Source: an uncultured Elusimicrobia bacterium
Lineage (GTDB): Bacteria > Elusimicrobiota > Elusimicrobia > Elusimicrobiales > UBA9959
DNA: 61,033 nucleotides
Direction of reading: 5' to 3'
NCBI GenBank assembly: GCA_903867985.1
Contig: CAIPTO010000023.1
Span: 1-61,033 of the forward strand
Under the pieces are notes generated by a model. It searched no databases. It saw only the letters and a program-made list of their open reading frames with translations, and was not told the DNA's origin. The translations under genes were made by a program, and so were the position numbers. Positions 17,876-25,347 of the stretch are shown piece after piece (positions within the stretch are counted from its first letter, which is position 1; each line of letters starts with the position of its first letter).

Positions 17876-18544
17876 TCACATCAAATTCTTCTGCTTGAAG
17901 CTGGCAAACCCCTCCTTTGTCACGATCACATGGTCCAAGACCTCTATACCCAGCAGTTTACCGGCCTGTACAAGGCGCTTGGTAAGACTCAAATCCTCAT
18001 CGGACGGCTCAAGGCAGCCGGAGGGATGGTTGTGCGCCAGGATTATGCCGGCGGCCAGGTTCCTCACGGCCGGCTCAAACACCTCGCGCGGGTGCACGAG
18101 GTTATAGTTGAGCGTGCCGATAGAGACTATATCCCTTTTTATCTCCTGATTTCGCGTGTCCAGATAGAAAGTGACAAAATGCTCCTTTTTGTGTTCCCTC
18201 AGATCCCGCAGCTCTTCCCAGACGTCGCGTGGCTTAAGATATATGCTGGTTTTCTTGCCGGTAAAGAACCGCTTTCCCAATTCAAACGCAGCTACGATCT
18301 CGCACGCCTTCACCGGTCCCAGGCCGGGATGATCCTTAAGGCTTTCAAAACCCGCATTGGTAAGATTCTCCTTTCTGAATACCGTCAGGATGTCCCCGGC
18401 CATATCCAGCACATTGCGATCTTTGGTCCCGGTCCTTAAAAGTATGGCCAGCAGTTCATTGTCCGAGAGTTTCTCGGGACCGTAGCGCATCAATTTCTCC
18501 CTCGGCCTGTCCAGCTTCTCCATGTCCATTATATCTTTACACAT
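17876..18544 (-). CDS. radC: RadC-family JAB/MPN protein
   Basis: 222 residues from the ATG at 18544, which has an excellent GAGGAGG ribosome binding site. An N-terminal helix-hairpin-helix region (LSDNELLAILLRTGTKDRNVLDMA, HPGLGPVKACEIVAAFELGKR) precedes the JAB/MPN domain with the metal motif LAHNHPSGCLEPSDED. This is the standard RadC layout; the biochemical role of RadC is unsettled despite its historic DNA-repair name. Confidence 0.92.
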   Translation of the reverse strand: MCKDIMDMEKLDRPREKLMRYGPEKLSDNELLAILLRTGTKDRNVLDMAGDILTVFRKENLTNAGFESLKDHPGLGPVKACEIVAAFELGKRFFTGKKTSIYLKPRDVWEELRDLREHKKEHFVTFYLDTRNQEIKRDIVSIGTLNYNLVHPREVFEPAVRNLAAGIILAHNHPSGCLEPSDEDLSLTKRLVQAGKLLGIEVLDHVIVTKEGFASFKQKNLM

Positions 18545-18624
18545 ATAATCCTCCTCAAAAGCGTGTGGCATACGGCTAACGGCATATGGCAATCCTTTTA
18601 TGACATAAAATAGTATAGCCCGCC

Positions 18625-18644
18625 ACCCCGACAGCGTACTGTCG
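18625..18644. repeat. Short dispersed hairpin motif, CGACAG..CTGTCG family
   Basis: ACCCCGACAGCGTACTGTCG; a 6-bp stem with a 4-base loop. Further copies are at 32953, 36705 and, inverted, 51470. Confidence 0.6.
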
Positions 18645-18668
18645 CGTTCGGAATCCGGAAACTTTTCG

Positions 18669-18674
18669 TATAAT
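18669..18674 (+). promoter_or_regulatory. Candidate -10 box
   Basis: TATAAT lies 46 bases before the ATG at 18721, but no good -35 hexamer sits at the proper distance. Confidence 0.35.
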
Positions 18675-18720
18675 ATCACTATATTAAGGGTTCAGCGCCG
18701 GGCAGAGGGGATAAGCGGAT

Positions 18721-19401
18721 ATGGAAATTGAAAAATTTGGACAATACGCTCCGGTCAGGAACGTAATCAACAAGGCTCTCGGCGTGGTGATAAAAGTCGC
18801 CGGCGACAATATAACCGTGCACACGGCAACCGGAGATAGGATGACTTTTAAGTCCCAATACCTGGAGCCGGCTGGGGCATTCGAAGCTGAAACGCTCAAA
18901 CCGCTGATAGAGCAGCTGAAAAAAGATGAAGAGTGCAGGAAAACAGCCTCAGCCAGAATAGTCGACCCGGAACTCATACGCTCGGCGTGCGATAAATTCA
19001 TCAGGCATATCGCCCTCAGATATCCGAAATCGGGCGAAGCCTTCACGATCTTTTGGGCCGAGATATTAACAGTCGTAGGTGACCAGCCCGGCAAGACCTG
19101 GGACATGAAGCCGAACACCGCGGCTAATCCCTGCCCGGTGCTTAAGACCTACAACCAGGCCACGCAGAAGTGGGTATACTGCCTTAATTTATTGGCCGGC
19201 CACGACCTGAGGATGGAGATAAAAAAGGAATTCCTGCCGCCGGGCGGCGAAGCGCTGTTCCCGATAGACCACGCCATGTTCGGCGCCGGCCGCGCCGTGG
19301 AACTAAGCTATAAAGATTTCACGGCCGAGAAACGCCAGGCTTATCTTGACTGCATAAAGACCATCTATAAAAACCAGCCCGGAAATACCGCCAACCTTTA
19401 A
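18721..19401 (+). CDS. Uncharacterised protein with N-terminal KOW-like beta-barrel
   Basis: 226 residues, cytoplasmic (no signal or membrane segment), not recognised. Residues about 17-50 (ALGVVIKVAGDNITVHTATGDRMTFKSQYLEP) read as a small SH3/KOW-like barrel. The remainder is alpha/beta with an ILTVVGDQPGKTWDMKP segment and a C-terminal helix (FTAEKRQAYLDCIKTIYKN). The protein at 20809-21654 has a similar plan (GVVVDIEPPKNAVIAVHG barrel, GGKPGFNWG, terminal helix), so the two may be distant paralogues. Confidence 0.6.
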   Translation: MEIEKFGQYAPVRNVINKALGVVIKVAGDNITVHTATGDRMTFKSQYLEPAGAFEAETLKPLIEQLKKDEECRKTASARIVDPELIRSACDKFIRHIALRYPKSGEAFTIFWAEILTVVGDQPGKTWDMKPNTAANPCPVLKTYNQATQKWVYCLNLLAGHDLRMEIKKEFLPPGGEALFPIDHAMFGAGRAVELSYKDFTAEKRQAYLDCIKTIYKNQPGNTANL

Positions 19402-19429
19402 AACAGGATATGAAGCGCCCCCGTGGCAG

Positions 19430-20032
19430 CTATATATCCCCTCCGGAACCGGCTAAAGAAAATATTATTCCGGCAAGGCTGGCTATAATAACAGCGGGGT
19501 AGACATGATATTCATTACCAAAAAGCTGGAAGATTGGCCCCATACCGAATAAATAAGACCTCACCAGAGCGAATAAGAAAGAGACCGCGCAAAAACCCAG
19601 AAGGACACTCCAAAAACCTGAAGATGTCGCTTCTCCCGATTTTACGCGCAACCGCCGCAGCTCAAGCCATAGCCAACCCCTCCAGGCGGGCAGACCGAGA
19701 GCGACCAGACCATCCCAGAACCGCCCCTTAAATAAAAAATAACCGGCAAAACCCAGCGCGCCCCAGAAAACAACATGTTCAAAACGCGACCATATAAAAT
19801 CCGCCAGCGTGGTTATCGGCGCGCCGCCAAGTTCCGTCTTTATCGCTTCCGCGCGCTGCGCGCCTGTTGAAACGGCAAAAACTATAACAACAAAAACGAC
19901 CGCGAAAGCGCGGCCCATAACCGTCAGACTTCCGTCCGTGGAGTAATATTTATCAGCCAGCCCGAAAACAATAAGCGCGCCGTAATAAAGCACCATCCCC
20001 AGTCTTTTATAGCCGCGTATGCTAAGGTTCAT
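19430..20032 (-). CDS. Polytopic inner-membrane protein, unknown
   Basis: 200 residues with about five hydrophobic spans (near 13-27, 40-54, 85-103, 140-158, 178-196) and Arg-rich loops (WLELRRLRVKSGEA). No family motif was recognised. It begins 10 bases after tatD ends on the same strand, so it is probably the last gene of the run that starts at 22201. Confidence 0.6.
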   Translation of the reverse strand: MNLSIRGYKRLGMVLYYGALIVFGLADKYYSTDGSLTVMGRAFAVVFVVIVFAVSTGAQRAEAIKTELGGAPITTLADFIWSRFEHVVFWGALGFAGYFLFKGRFWDGLVALGLPAWRGWLWLELRRLRVKSGEATSSGFWSVLLGFCAVSFLFALVRSYLFGMGPIFQLFGNEYHVYPAVIIASLAGIIFSLAGSGGDI

Positions 20033-20041
20033 AAAGGGTTC

Positions 20042-20794
20042 CTACAATTTAGCGGGGAAATATTTACCGAGGAATATTTTAGCGTTGCGCCAGCTCAGTT
20101 CGCCAAGCGACTCAGGGCTCTGCCCCAGCGCCAAGGCCGCCGCGCGAATAACTCCGGCCAACCCCTCTGCCGGGGTCAGGTCCTGAAATTTAGCGTCACT
20201 TTCCGGTGATTCGCTCTCGAACAACAGTCTTTTCGGCGGCGCGGTCAGAAGGGCCCTGCGCATCTTTTCACGCCTGGGATTCATCATCTCCCCGCTGAAA
20301 GAAAAATAAGCTCCAAGGCGGGACAGGCCGTTCACCATTTCAGCCGGACCGCCGTAAGCGTGCAGCATAAAAGCCGGCGGCTGCTCCTCTTTAAGGATGG
20401 CTAAAAGCCGGCCCCAGGCCCTCACGCAATGTATTGAGATCGGCCGCTTGAGCTTTTTAGCGAGCTGCAGCTGGGCCCTGAAAGCCTCTTCCTGTCTGCC
20501 GGGCTCCGCGTCAATAGAATAATCCAGACCTATCTCGCCCACGCAGGAGGGCGCGCGCGTCAAAAAATCCTCAAGCAGTTCAAGCCAGCCGGCCCGCGCC
20601 TTATCTAACGACCAGGGATGCAAACCAAAACACGGAATTACCCCTTTATGCGACGCCGCCAGAGCAAGCACGCTCTCCCAGTCTTCCGGGCCGGTGCCGT
20701 TGCAAAGGCAAGCCTTCACGCCGCCATCCACGCTTTTAGCCGGGCCGGAATAATTACAGGGATGATTATGCGCGTCAAAAAGCCGTATATGCAT
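20042..20794 (-). CDS. TatD-family metal-dependent hydrolase
   Basis: 250 residues with the TatD amidohydrolase barrel: FDAHNHP (first metal His pair), CFGLHPW, CVGEIGLDYS (bridging Glu), RPISIHCVRAW, MLHAYGG. The position usually occupied by LVETDAP reads LLFESESPE, so the last metal Asp appears replaced by Glu or Ser. The family act as 3'-5' DNases and D-aminoacyl hydrolases. Activity here is uncertain because of that change. Downstream of the KOW-like gene by 14 bases. Confidence 0.85.
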   Translation of the reverse strand: MHIRLFDAHNHPCNYSGPAKSVDGGVKACLCNGTGPEDWESVLALAASHKGVIPCFGLHPWSLDKARAGWLELLEDFLTRAPSCVGEIGLDYSIDAEPGRQEEAFRAQLQLAKKLKRPISIHCVRAWGRLLAILKEEQPPAFMLHAYGGPAEMVNGLSRLGAYFSFSGEMMNPRREKMRRALLTAPPKRLLFESESPESDAKFQDLTPAEGLAGVIRAAALALGQSPESLGELSWRNAKIFLGKYFPAKL

Positions 20795-20808
20795 AAGATC
20801 AAGGAGGT

Positions 20809-21654
20809 TTATTTATCGGCAGCGAGATATATCTGCGCCAGGGAATCCGCGTATTGAAGCAGCGCGGCTTCATCCAGAGCTTCAAGGGATAGAACGGTGC
20901 AATGGCCCGGCGGGTAGAACCTACCGTCGCCCTGCCTGGGGAAATGAACGCGTGCAGCCTCGGTTATCCACTTCCATTCTTTTATAAAAATCGACAGGTT
21001 CTTCTGCCCGGTGCGCGCGTCCAATCCGAGAGATAAAAAGCAGAACATGTTCGCCTGTATATCCTTTTGAGTATTTTTTGTCAGGTTTAAGGTCGGATCC
21101 GGAGCGAACACAGTACTGAGCCTCGCGCCCCAGTTAAACCCTGGCTTGCCGCCTATCCGCGAGAGTATCCGCTCGAAAAACGCCTCAAACCGTTTAACCT
21201 CGGGCTCAAGCCCGGCCGCCCGCCACTTAGCTTTTGTCATCTCGTAACGCTTAACATACTCATCTTCAGTATGCCGCACGCTCAGCTTGAACAGGAATTC
21301 TTCCTTTTCTTCCTCTGTGACCTCTTTGATATCAGCGAGCTTGTACCAGTGCCCGGTTTCGTATTTTTTACCTTTCGGATAGCATTTCCCGTCGGGGCAA
21401 AGCGCCAGATATTTATCGCCCTCTATTTTAACCATCATACCGACAAATCTGTCCTTCACGAACCGGCCGTAATTAAAATCCTTGTTTAAAGCCGGCGGCT
21501 GAAACAGCTCCGCGTTAACATATTTGATGCGGTGCGTAACATCGGGACCATGCACGGCAATTACGGCGTTTTTGGGCGGCTCTATATCCACCACCACCCC
21601 GAAAGCGTCCGAGGTCTTGTTCCGCACGACATCGCCGATCTTTATATCAGTCAT
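20809..21654 (-). CDS. Uncharacterised protein with N-terminal KOW-like domain
   Basis: 281 residues from the ATG at 21654 (AAGGA ribosome binding site). The first 45 residues (IKIGDVVRNKTSDAFGVVVDIEPPKNAVIAVHG) look like a small SH3-like barrel similar to those in nucleic-acid-binding proteins. The middle has a basic/acidic helical region, then FERILSRIGGKPGFNWGARLSTVFAPDP. No catalytic motif recognised. It starts 8 bases after the lipoprotein gene stops, so it is probably cotranscribed. Confidence 0.6.
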   Translation of the reverse strand: MTDIKIGDVVRNKTSDAFGVVVDIEPPKNAVIAVHGPDVTHRIKYVNAELFQPPALNKDFNYGRFVKDRFVGMMVKIEGDKYLALCPDGKCYPKGKKYETGHWYKLADIKEVTEEEKEEFLFKLSVRHTEDEYVKRYEMTKAKWRAAGLEPEVKRFEAFFERILSRIGGKPGFNWGARLSTVFAPDPTLNLTKNTQKDIQANMFCFLSLGLDARTGQKNLSIFIKEWKWITEAARVHFPRQGDGRFYPPGHCTVLSLEALDEAALLQYADSLAQIYLAADK

Positions 21655-21661
21655 TTTTTCC

Positions 21662-22201
21662 TTATTTGTTTTTTTCTCTCTCAAAGATCTGGGAGGATTC
21701 ATAAAAACCGGGCTCCGCATGGTTTTTTATGATATACCCGGCCAGCTCTTCGGAGTTGGAAAACTTGGTTTTGGCAAATTCATCGGACATATATAGCAAC
21801 TTAAGCGTGTTGTCTTTTTGAATTTCTGTTTTTACGAAGAAATGTTTATTGGGGACATCGGTTGAAATATTCAACTCCTGCGCGTCGAGAAGCCCCGCCA
21901 CTCCGATATCCGTCATAAAAGCCCTGTACCGGTCCGTCTTGATGTTGATATTCCGGTTGGGGCCGGAATATTCTATATCGGTAACCTCGGCGTAATATTC
22001 CGATTCATTGAACCGATAGATCGCCATGCGTCCGCAATCAGCCTTGTTTTTTTGGTCACAGCCTATCCCTATCCAGTTCCCGATAATGGCTTTATCAAAA
22101 GCCTTGGCCGACGGACGGCCGAGCTGAATGTCCGAACTATAAGGACATCCTGTAAGGAAAAACATAGCAGCACAAATAATAAAAATATCAGATTTTTTCA
22201 T
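21662..22201 (-). CDS. Small lipoprotein, unknown
   Basis: 179 residues from the ATG at 22201, which has a GGAGG ribosome binding site. A type II signal peptide ends in the lipobox LTGC (Cys22). The mature part is short and beta-rich with four further Cys/aromatic-flanked segments (NWIGIGCDQKNKADCGRMAIYRF), resembling a lipocalin-like or META-like fold, though no family was identified. First gene of the minus-strand run 22201 to 19430. Confidence 0.65.
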   Translation of the reverse strand: MKKSDIFIICAAMFFLTGCPYSSDIQLGRPSAKAFDKAIIGNWIGIGCDQKNKADCGRMAIYRFNESEYYAEVTDIEYSGPNRNINIKTDRYRAFMTDIGVAGLLDAQELNISTDVPNKHFFVKTEIQKDNTLKLLYMSDEFAKTKFSNSEELAGYIIKNHAEPGFYESSQIFEREKNK

Positions 22202-22318
22202 AATTTCCTCCAAACCATCAGCCAGATTTATAGCAAATTGCCCGGCCAAATCAAAGCCCCTTATATCCCTAAATACTACGCCAATCATATTTTAACTTTT
22301 GTTCACCATCCGGTTCGC

Positions 22319-22443
22319 AGGGCTGCCGGGGGACTGGAACGCAAAACCGTAGTCGGCCACACCGTGGCCGCTACTCCCGTCCTCGCCTTCGTCGCTTGCG
22401 TAAGCCTCAGGCTCCGGAGGGTTTTGCTAACCCAGATCCCCCG
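22319..22443 (-). repeat. Conserved-end element flanking the deiminase gene, copy 1
   Basis: Reverse-complement relative of 24071-24293. One end holds GGCCACACCGTGGCC (a perfect stem), the other GGGTTTTGCTAACCCAGATC. About 60 and 30 bases at the two ends match copy 2 almost exactly. The middle (about 34 bases) is unrelated to and shorter than that of copy 2. Confidence 0.8.
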
Positions 22444-22514
22444 GCGCCCGCTCCATTACCAGCCTGTTTAAATTTTGCACTTATCATGGCGGAGGATTTA
22501 GGATATCAACGGCG

Positions 22515-22553
22515 TAAAATAAAAAACCCGTTCCGACTGAGGCGAACGGGGAT
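22515..22553 (-). terminator. Intrinsic terminator for deiminase gene
   Basis: Stem CCCGTTC / GAACGGG, followed in the minus direction by TTTTTTATTTTA, just after the stop codon of the deiminase gene. Confidence 0.85.
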
Positions 22554-22575
22554 TTAAAGCCGGCATAAACCGCGG

Positions 22576-23817
22576 CTATTTTAAATTTATTTGATTCTTA
22601 AGCTGGTCTAAAGCCTCCGAACGGGGCATCTGTGAAACTTCGCCTGTCCAGGACAGATCCACATCGGTAAAATCCTGCGCGCCGGGCACGGAAACCTCGC
22701 TGGGTAAAGGAACGCCTTTGGCCAACGCTGGGATAGTCTGCGTCACACAATGTATGGAACCGCCGGAGCTTATGCTGGCGTCCGAGGACACAGGTACCAC
22801 CGTCACGCCCGGAATTCCGTTTTCGTAGGCTGCTTTGGCGGCGGCCTCCTCCTTGGAGTGACCGGAGTAAGAGGGCAGTATCGCAACTTTATTTACTAAA
22901 AGGGAATTGGTGTAAGTGTACCAGGTTCCGGACTCGCTCCAGCCTTTAATGGTGATAATTTTATATGGCTGGCCGTCAGGAGCCGTTTTATCCTTAAAAA
23001 AAGCCATCGCCTTCTCGGCATTGGACTTGAAGGGCTCGGTCTCGGCCACGGAGACCAGCACGGTATGGTCGTTCAGCAGCTTCATGAACATATCAATGTG
23101 TCCGGTCCCGTCGGTTGGGGCGCCGGGATATCCTGCGTATTCAAAAGTATAGATGTTCTTGACCTTAAAATACTCCTTTAGCACCGCGTCGATCTGGTCA
23201 TGCTTCATATCGGAATTCCATATATAGGTGCGGTTTGTCATGAACAGATTACCGGCGGAATCCACCATCACATTGCCGCCGTCCAATACAACCTGTACGC
23301 CAAAAACGTCTATCTTCCTGGCCTTGCCCAGGTTGGACGGGAACGCGTCGTCATCCTGCCGGTACTGGTGGTGCCGGTAAAGGGCGTCCACGATGCCGAT
23401 CTTGGTCTGATTGGCGGAAAGTCCGAAGGGTCCGTAGTCGCGCACCCAGACGGTATCTATAGGAGCGCTCACCTGAGAATAGCTGGCCGCCGGAACCCCC
23501 GGCAGTGAGGACGGGGCCTCCACAGCCCAGATCTGGGCTTTACCCGGGCCGGTAACGGCTCTGGCTATGGAAGTCAGCATCTCGGTGTAGCCGGCCCAGC
23601 TTATGATAACGGCTCCGACCGGCTCATATTCGGCGGGGATGCGGAAATCTCCGGGTGGGACCGCGCGGGACGGGGCCGCAGGCTGGCTTTTATTGATCTG
23701 CTCCCTTGCCGGATCTATCCAGTTGGGCAACGGATGATTAAGGTCCAAGGCGAAGGCGCCTGATGAACACAGGATCAAAAACAAAAAACCGCTTATTTTT
23801 TTCAGATCTTTAGTCAT
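22576..23817 (-). CDS. Secreted agmatine/peptidylarginine deiminase-family protein
   Basis: 413 residues from the ATG at 23817, which gives a signal peptide ending at SGAFA (about residue 23). The guanidino-group-modifying fold is marked by WVRDYGPF (D127), VVLDGGNV, the TGHIDMF motif (H240, D242) and GGSIHCVTQTIP with catalytic C357. All catalytic residues of PF04371 enzymes are present, so it should deiminate arginine-like substrates. Cytoplasmic agmatine deiminases lack signal peptides; a secreted version recalls the Porphyromonas peptidylarginine deiminase, but there is no C-terminal Ig or sorting domain here. The gene lies between two inverted copies of a conserved-end element, suggesting it may have moved as a unit. 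Confidence 0.88.
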   Translation of the reverse strand: MTKDLKKISGFLFLILCSSGAFALDLNHPLPNWIDPAREQINKSQPAAPSRAVPPGDFRIPAEYEPVGAVIISWAGYTEMLTSIARAVTGPGKAQIWAVEAPSSLPGVPAASYSQVSAPIDTVWVRDYGPFGLSANQTKIGIVDALYRHHQYRQDDDAFPSNLGKARKIDVFGVQVVLDGGNVMVDSAGNLFMTNRTYIWNSDMKHDQIDAVLKEYFKVKNIYTFEYAGYPGAPTDGTGHIDMFMKLLNDHTVLVSVAETEPFKSNAEKAMAFFKDKTAPDGQPYKIITIKGWSESGTWYTYTNSLLVNKVAILPSYSGHSKEEAAAKAAYENGIPGVTVVPVSSDASISSGGSIHCVTQTIPALAKGVPLPSEVSVPGAQDFTDVDLSWTGEVSQMPRSEALDQLKNQINLK

Positions 23818-23968
23818 GCGGACTTGTCTATAGAGTATACTGGACATTACGTCCAACCGCATGGGCCCAAAGGTAAGCATCGGCCTGGGTCTTTAGACCA
23901 AGGACCATATGCACGGCTGTCCCAAGAAAAGTCGGCGGGGCGGCGGGTTGCAAGTTTGGGGTCCTGCT

Positions 23969-24026
23969 GTGGGCAAGCCTTTTCGCGTTCCCTCGGAAGC
24001 CTGCGGGTTCGAAAAGGCTTGCCCAC
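23969..24026. repeat. Hairpin with 17-bp perfect arms
   Basis: GTGGGCAAGCCTTTTCG at 23969-23985 pairs with CGAAAAGGCTTGCCCAC at 24010-24026 around a 24-base loop. The adjoining bases to about 24050, read on the minus strand, share GGCGGGATATAATTGGAGGG with nearly the same sequence at 33006-33024 next to another hairpin repeat. Confidence 0.8.
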
Positions 24027-24070
24027 ATCACCCCTCCAATTATATCCCGCCGTTTAGTACGCGCGGGTGA

Positions 24071-24293
24071 CGGGGGATCTGGGTTAGCAAAACCCTCCGG
24101 GATGGAGTCCGCCAAAGGCGGACGACAGTTCCCCACCCGAGACTTACATAGCGGCGGATGGACTGGGCCTATCAAAGGACTGCTACGGACACTGCCTGCG
24201 CCTGGGTGGAGCCTTGCGACACTGGGCCCGGACGGGAGTAGCGGCCACGGTGTGGCCGACTACGGTTTTGCGTTCCAGGCCCCCGGCAGGCCC
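24071..24293 (+). repeat. Conserved-end element flanking the deiminase gene, copy 2
   Basis: Starts with GGGGGATCTGGGTTAGCAAA and ends with the GGCCACGGTGTGGCC stem and CGACTACGGTTTTGCGTTCC. It is oriented opposite to copy 1. Its middle (24101-24232, 132 bases) is unrelated to that of copy 1. Confidence 0.8.
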
Positions 24294-24428
24294 TGCGCCA
24301 GTTTTAGATACGCCAAAGTTTCTTGGGACAGGCCTGGACCATACGGCCTATGCGGACGCGGGTAAAAAACATTGCTTAACCGGGCCCTTTGCCTCTTACA
24401 TCTTACCCGCAGTTACGCTACACTTTAG

Positions 24429-24626
24429 CTAGGAGCCTGTCCGGGATAAGGTTTTTAAGGCGAAATTGACGGTTTTGAAGCCGAGCCGAAGCGACGCGAA
24501 ACGAGCAGGCTCCAATGAACCTGTAAGTTGGGTGCGAAGCACAATTCAGAGAAAACAGGCGGCGCAAAGGCGTAGGCAAAAAACGACAATTGCAGCCAAA
24601 ACTCCTTATGTCGGACAGGCTCCTAG
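24429..24626. mobile_element. Foldback/MITE-like element
   Basis: 198-base element with perfect 15-bp termini, CTAGGAGCCTGTCCG at 24429-24443 and CGGACAGGCTCCTAG at 24612-24626. Similarity between the two ends continues imperfectly inward for about 45 bases (ATAAGG, AATTG, TTTT blocks in register). It encodes no protein. An internal GAGCAGGCTCC resembles the ends. The shape suits a non-autonomous transposon remnant; no target duplication is obvious and no matching transposase is in the window. Confidence 0.7.
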
Positions 24627-24678
24627 GCAAGGCTGGAACGGTCATCCGCCAAATACAGAAATACTGGAGAAAACAAAA

Positions 24679-25143
24679 ATGAAACGGTATATCAACGCAA
24701 TTCTTGGAATAACCTTACTTGTGGGCGTGGCTGCGGCTGCGGAAACCCCTAAACTGAATACGGAACTGCCCGGTATTTATAGCGGGGAGCAGAAAAGCGC
24801 ACAGAAACTTGCCGGCGCCGTTGTGCTGGAAGGCAAGAAACTTCCGGTCAACATCACTTTCGGCGGATTCATGTCAGATTCAAAAATAATCATCGGACCG
24901 CTGGTGTTCGCAATTAGCGGCGAAGGAGCTTCGTTTAGCGGGTACCGCAAGGCTGACGGGGCTGATCAGAACATTGAGATAATGCCAGCCGGCGCCGACA
25001 TTCTAAAAAACCCGCAGCAGGCTGCGAAAGAATTCGGCATATCCAACTATAAGGAAATAAAATGCAGTCAGGGCGATTATTTTCTTATGCTCAGCGATAA
25101 TATCACCAACAAAATCGTGGCCAATTGTGTAAAACTCCTCTAA
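24679..25143 (+). CDS. Small secreted protein, unknown
   Basis: 154 residues from the ATG at 24679, preceded by CTGGAGA at proper spacing; the open frame upstream runs into the foldback element and is not used. A signal peptide ends around VAAAA (residue 21). The mature protein is beta-rich with two Cys (KCSQGDYF and ANCVKLL) near the C-terminus that may form a disulfide. No family recognised. A very strong terminator follows. Confidence 0.65.
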   Translation: MKRYINAILGITLLVGVAAAAETPKLNTELPGIYSGEQKSAQKLAGAVVLEGKKLPVNITFGGFMSDSKIIIGPLVFAISGEGASFSGYRKADGADQNIEIMPAGADILKNPQQAAKEFGISNYKEIKCSQGDYFLMLSDNITNKIVANCVKLL

Positions 25144-25161
25144 AGAAACGGCCCGAACACA

Positions 25162-25196
25162 AGAACGGCCCGGCTAAAAGCCGGGCCGTTCTTTTT
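25162..25196 (+). terminator. Strong intrinsic terminator
   Basis: Perfect 14-bp stem AGAACGGCCCGGCT / AGCCGGGCCGTTCT with an AAA loop and a T-run, right after the small secreted protein gene. Confidence 0.95.
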
Positions 25197-25347
25197 GCAG
25201 GTTCCGCTAAAATCCTCCCAAATTCTCCGCGTTATGGCGTCTGTATTAAAATCATGGTAGAATATCCTCCGCCGTGAATTAAGCAGGCTTCGTTCGCCGG
25301 CAATGGATTCAACAACAGCCGTCGGGTAAAAATTGAGGAGAACATCG

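Larger units (their letters stand above)
22202..22575. other. 374-base gap with repeat and terminator
   Basis: Holds the inverted-repeat element at 22319-22443 and the terminator of the deiminase gene. No coding sequence seen. Confidence 0.7.
23818..24678. other. 861-base gap packed with repeats
   Basis: No credible gene. It contains a 17-bp perfect inverted repeat (23969-24026), the second conserved-end element (24071-24293) and a foldback element (24429-24626). Small open frames that run through it are repeat-driven. Confidence 0.75.

Noticed and set aside
22319-24293. Integron attC sites
   Set aside because: GTTAGC and conserved ends look suggestive, but the copies are inverted, and no integrase or cassette array is present.
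24312-24360. TTTCTTGGGACAG block inverted relative to 23918-23930
   Set aside because: Only about 13 bases match; too short to call a separate repeat family without more copies.
24466-24678. Longer N-terminus for the small secreted protein
   Set aside because: The extension lies inside the foldback element; the ATG at 24679 has a ribosome binding site and signal peptide.
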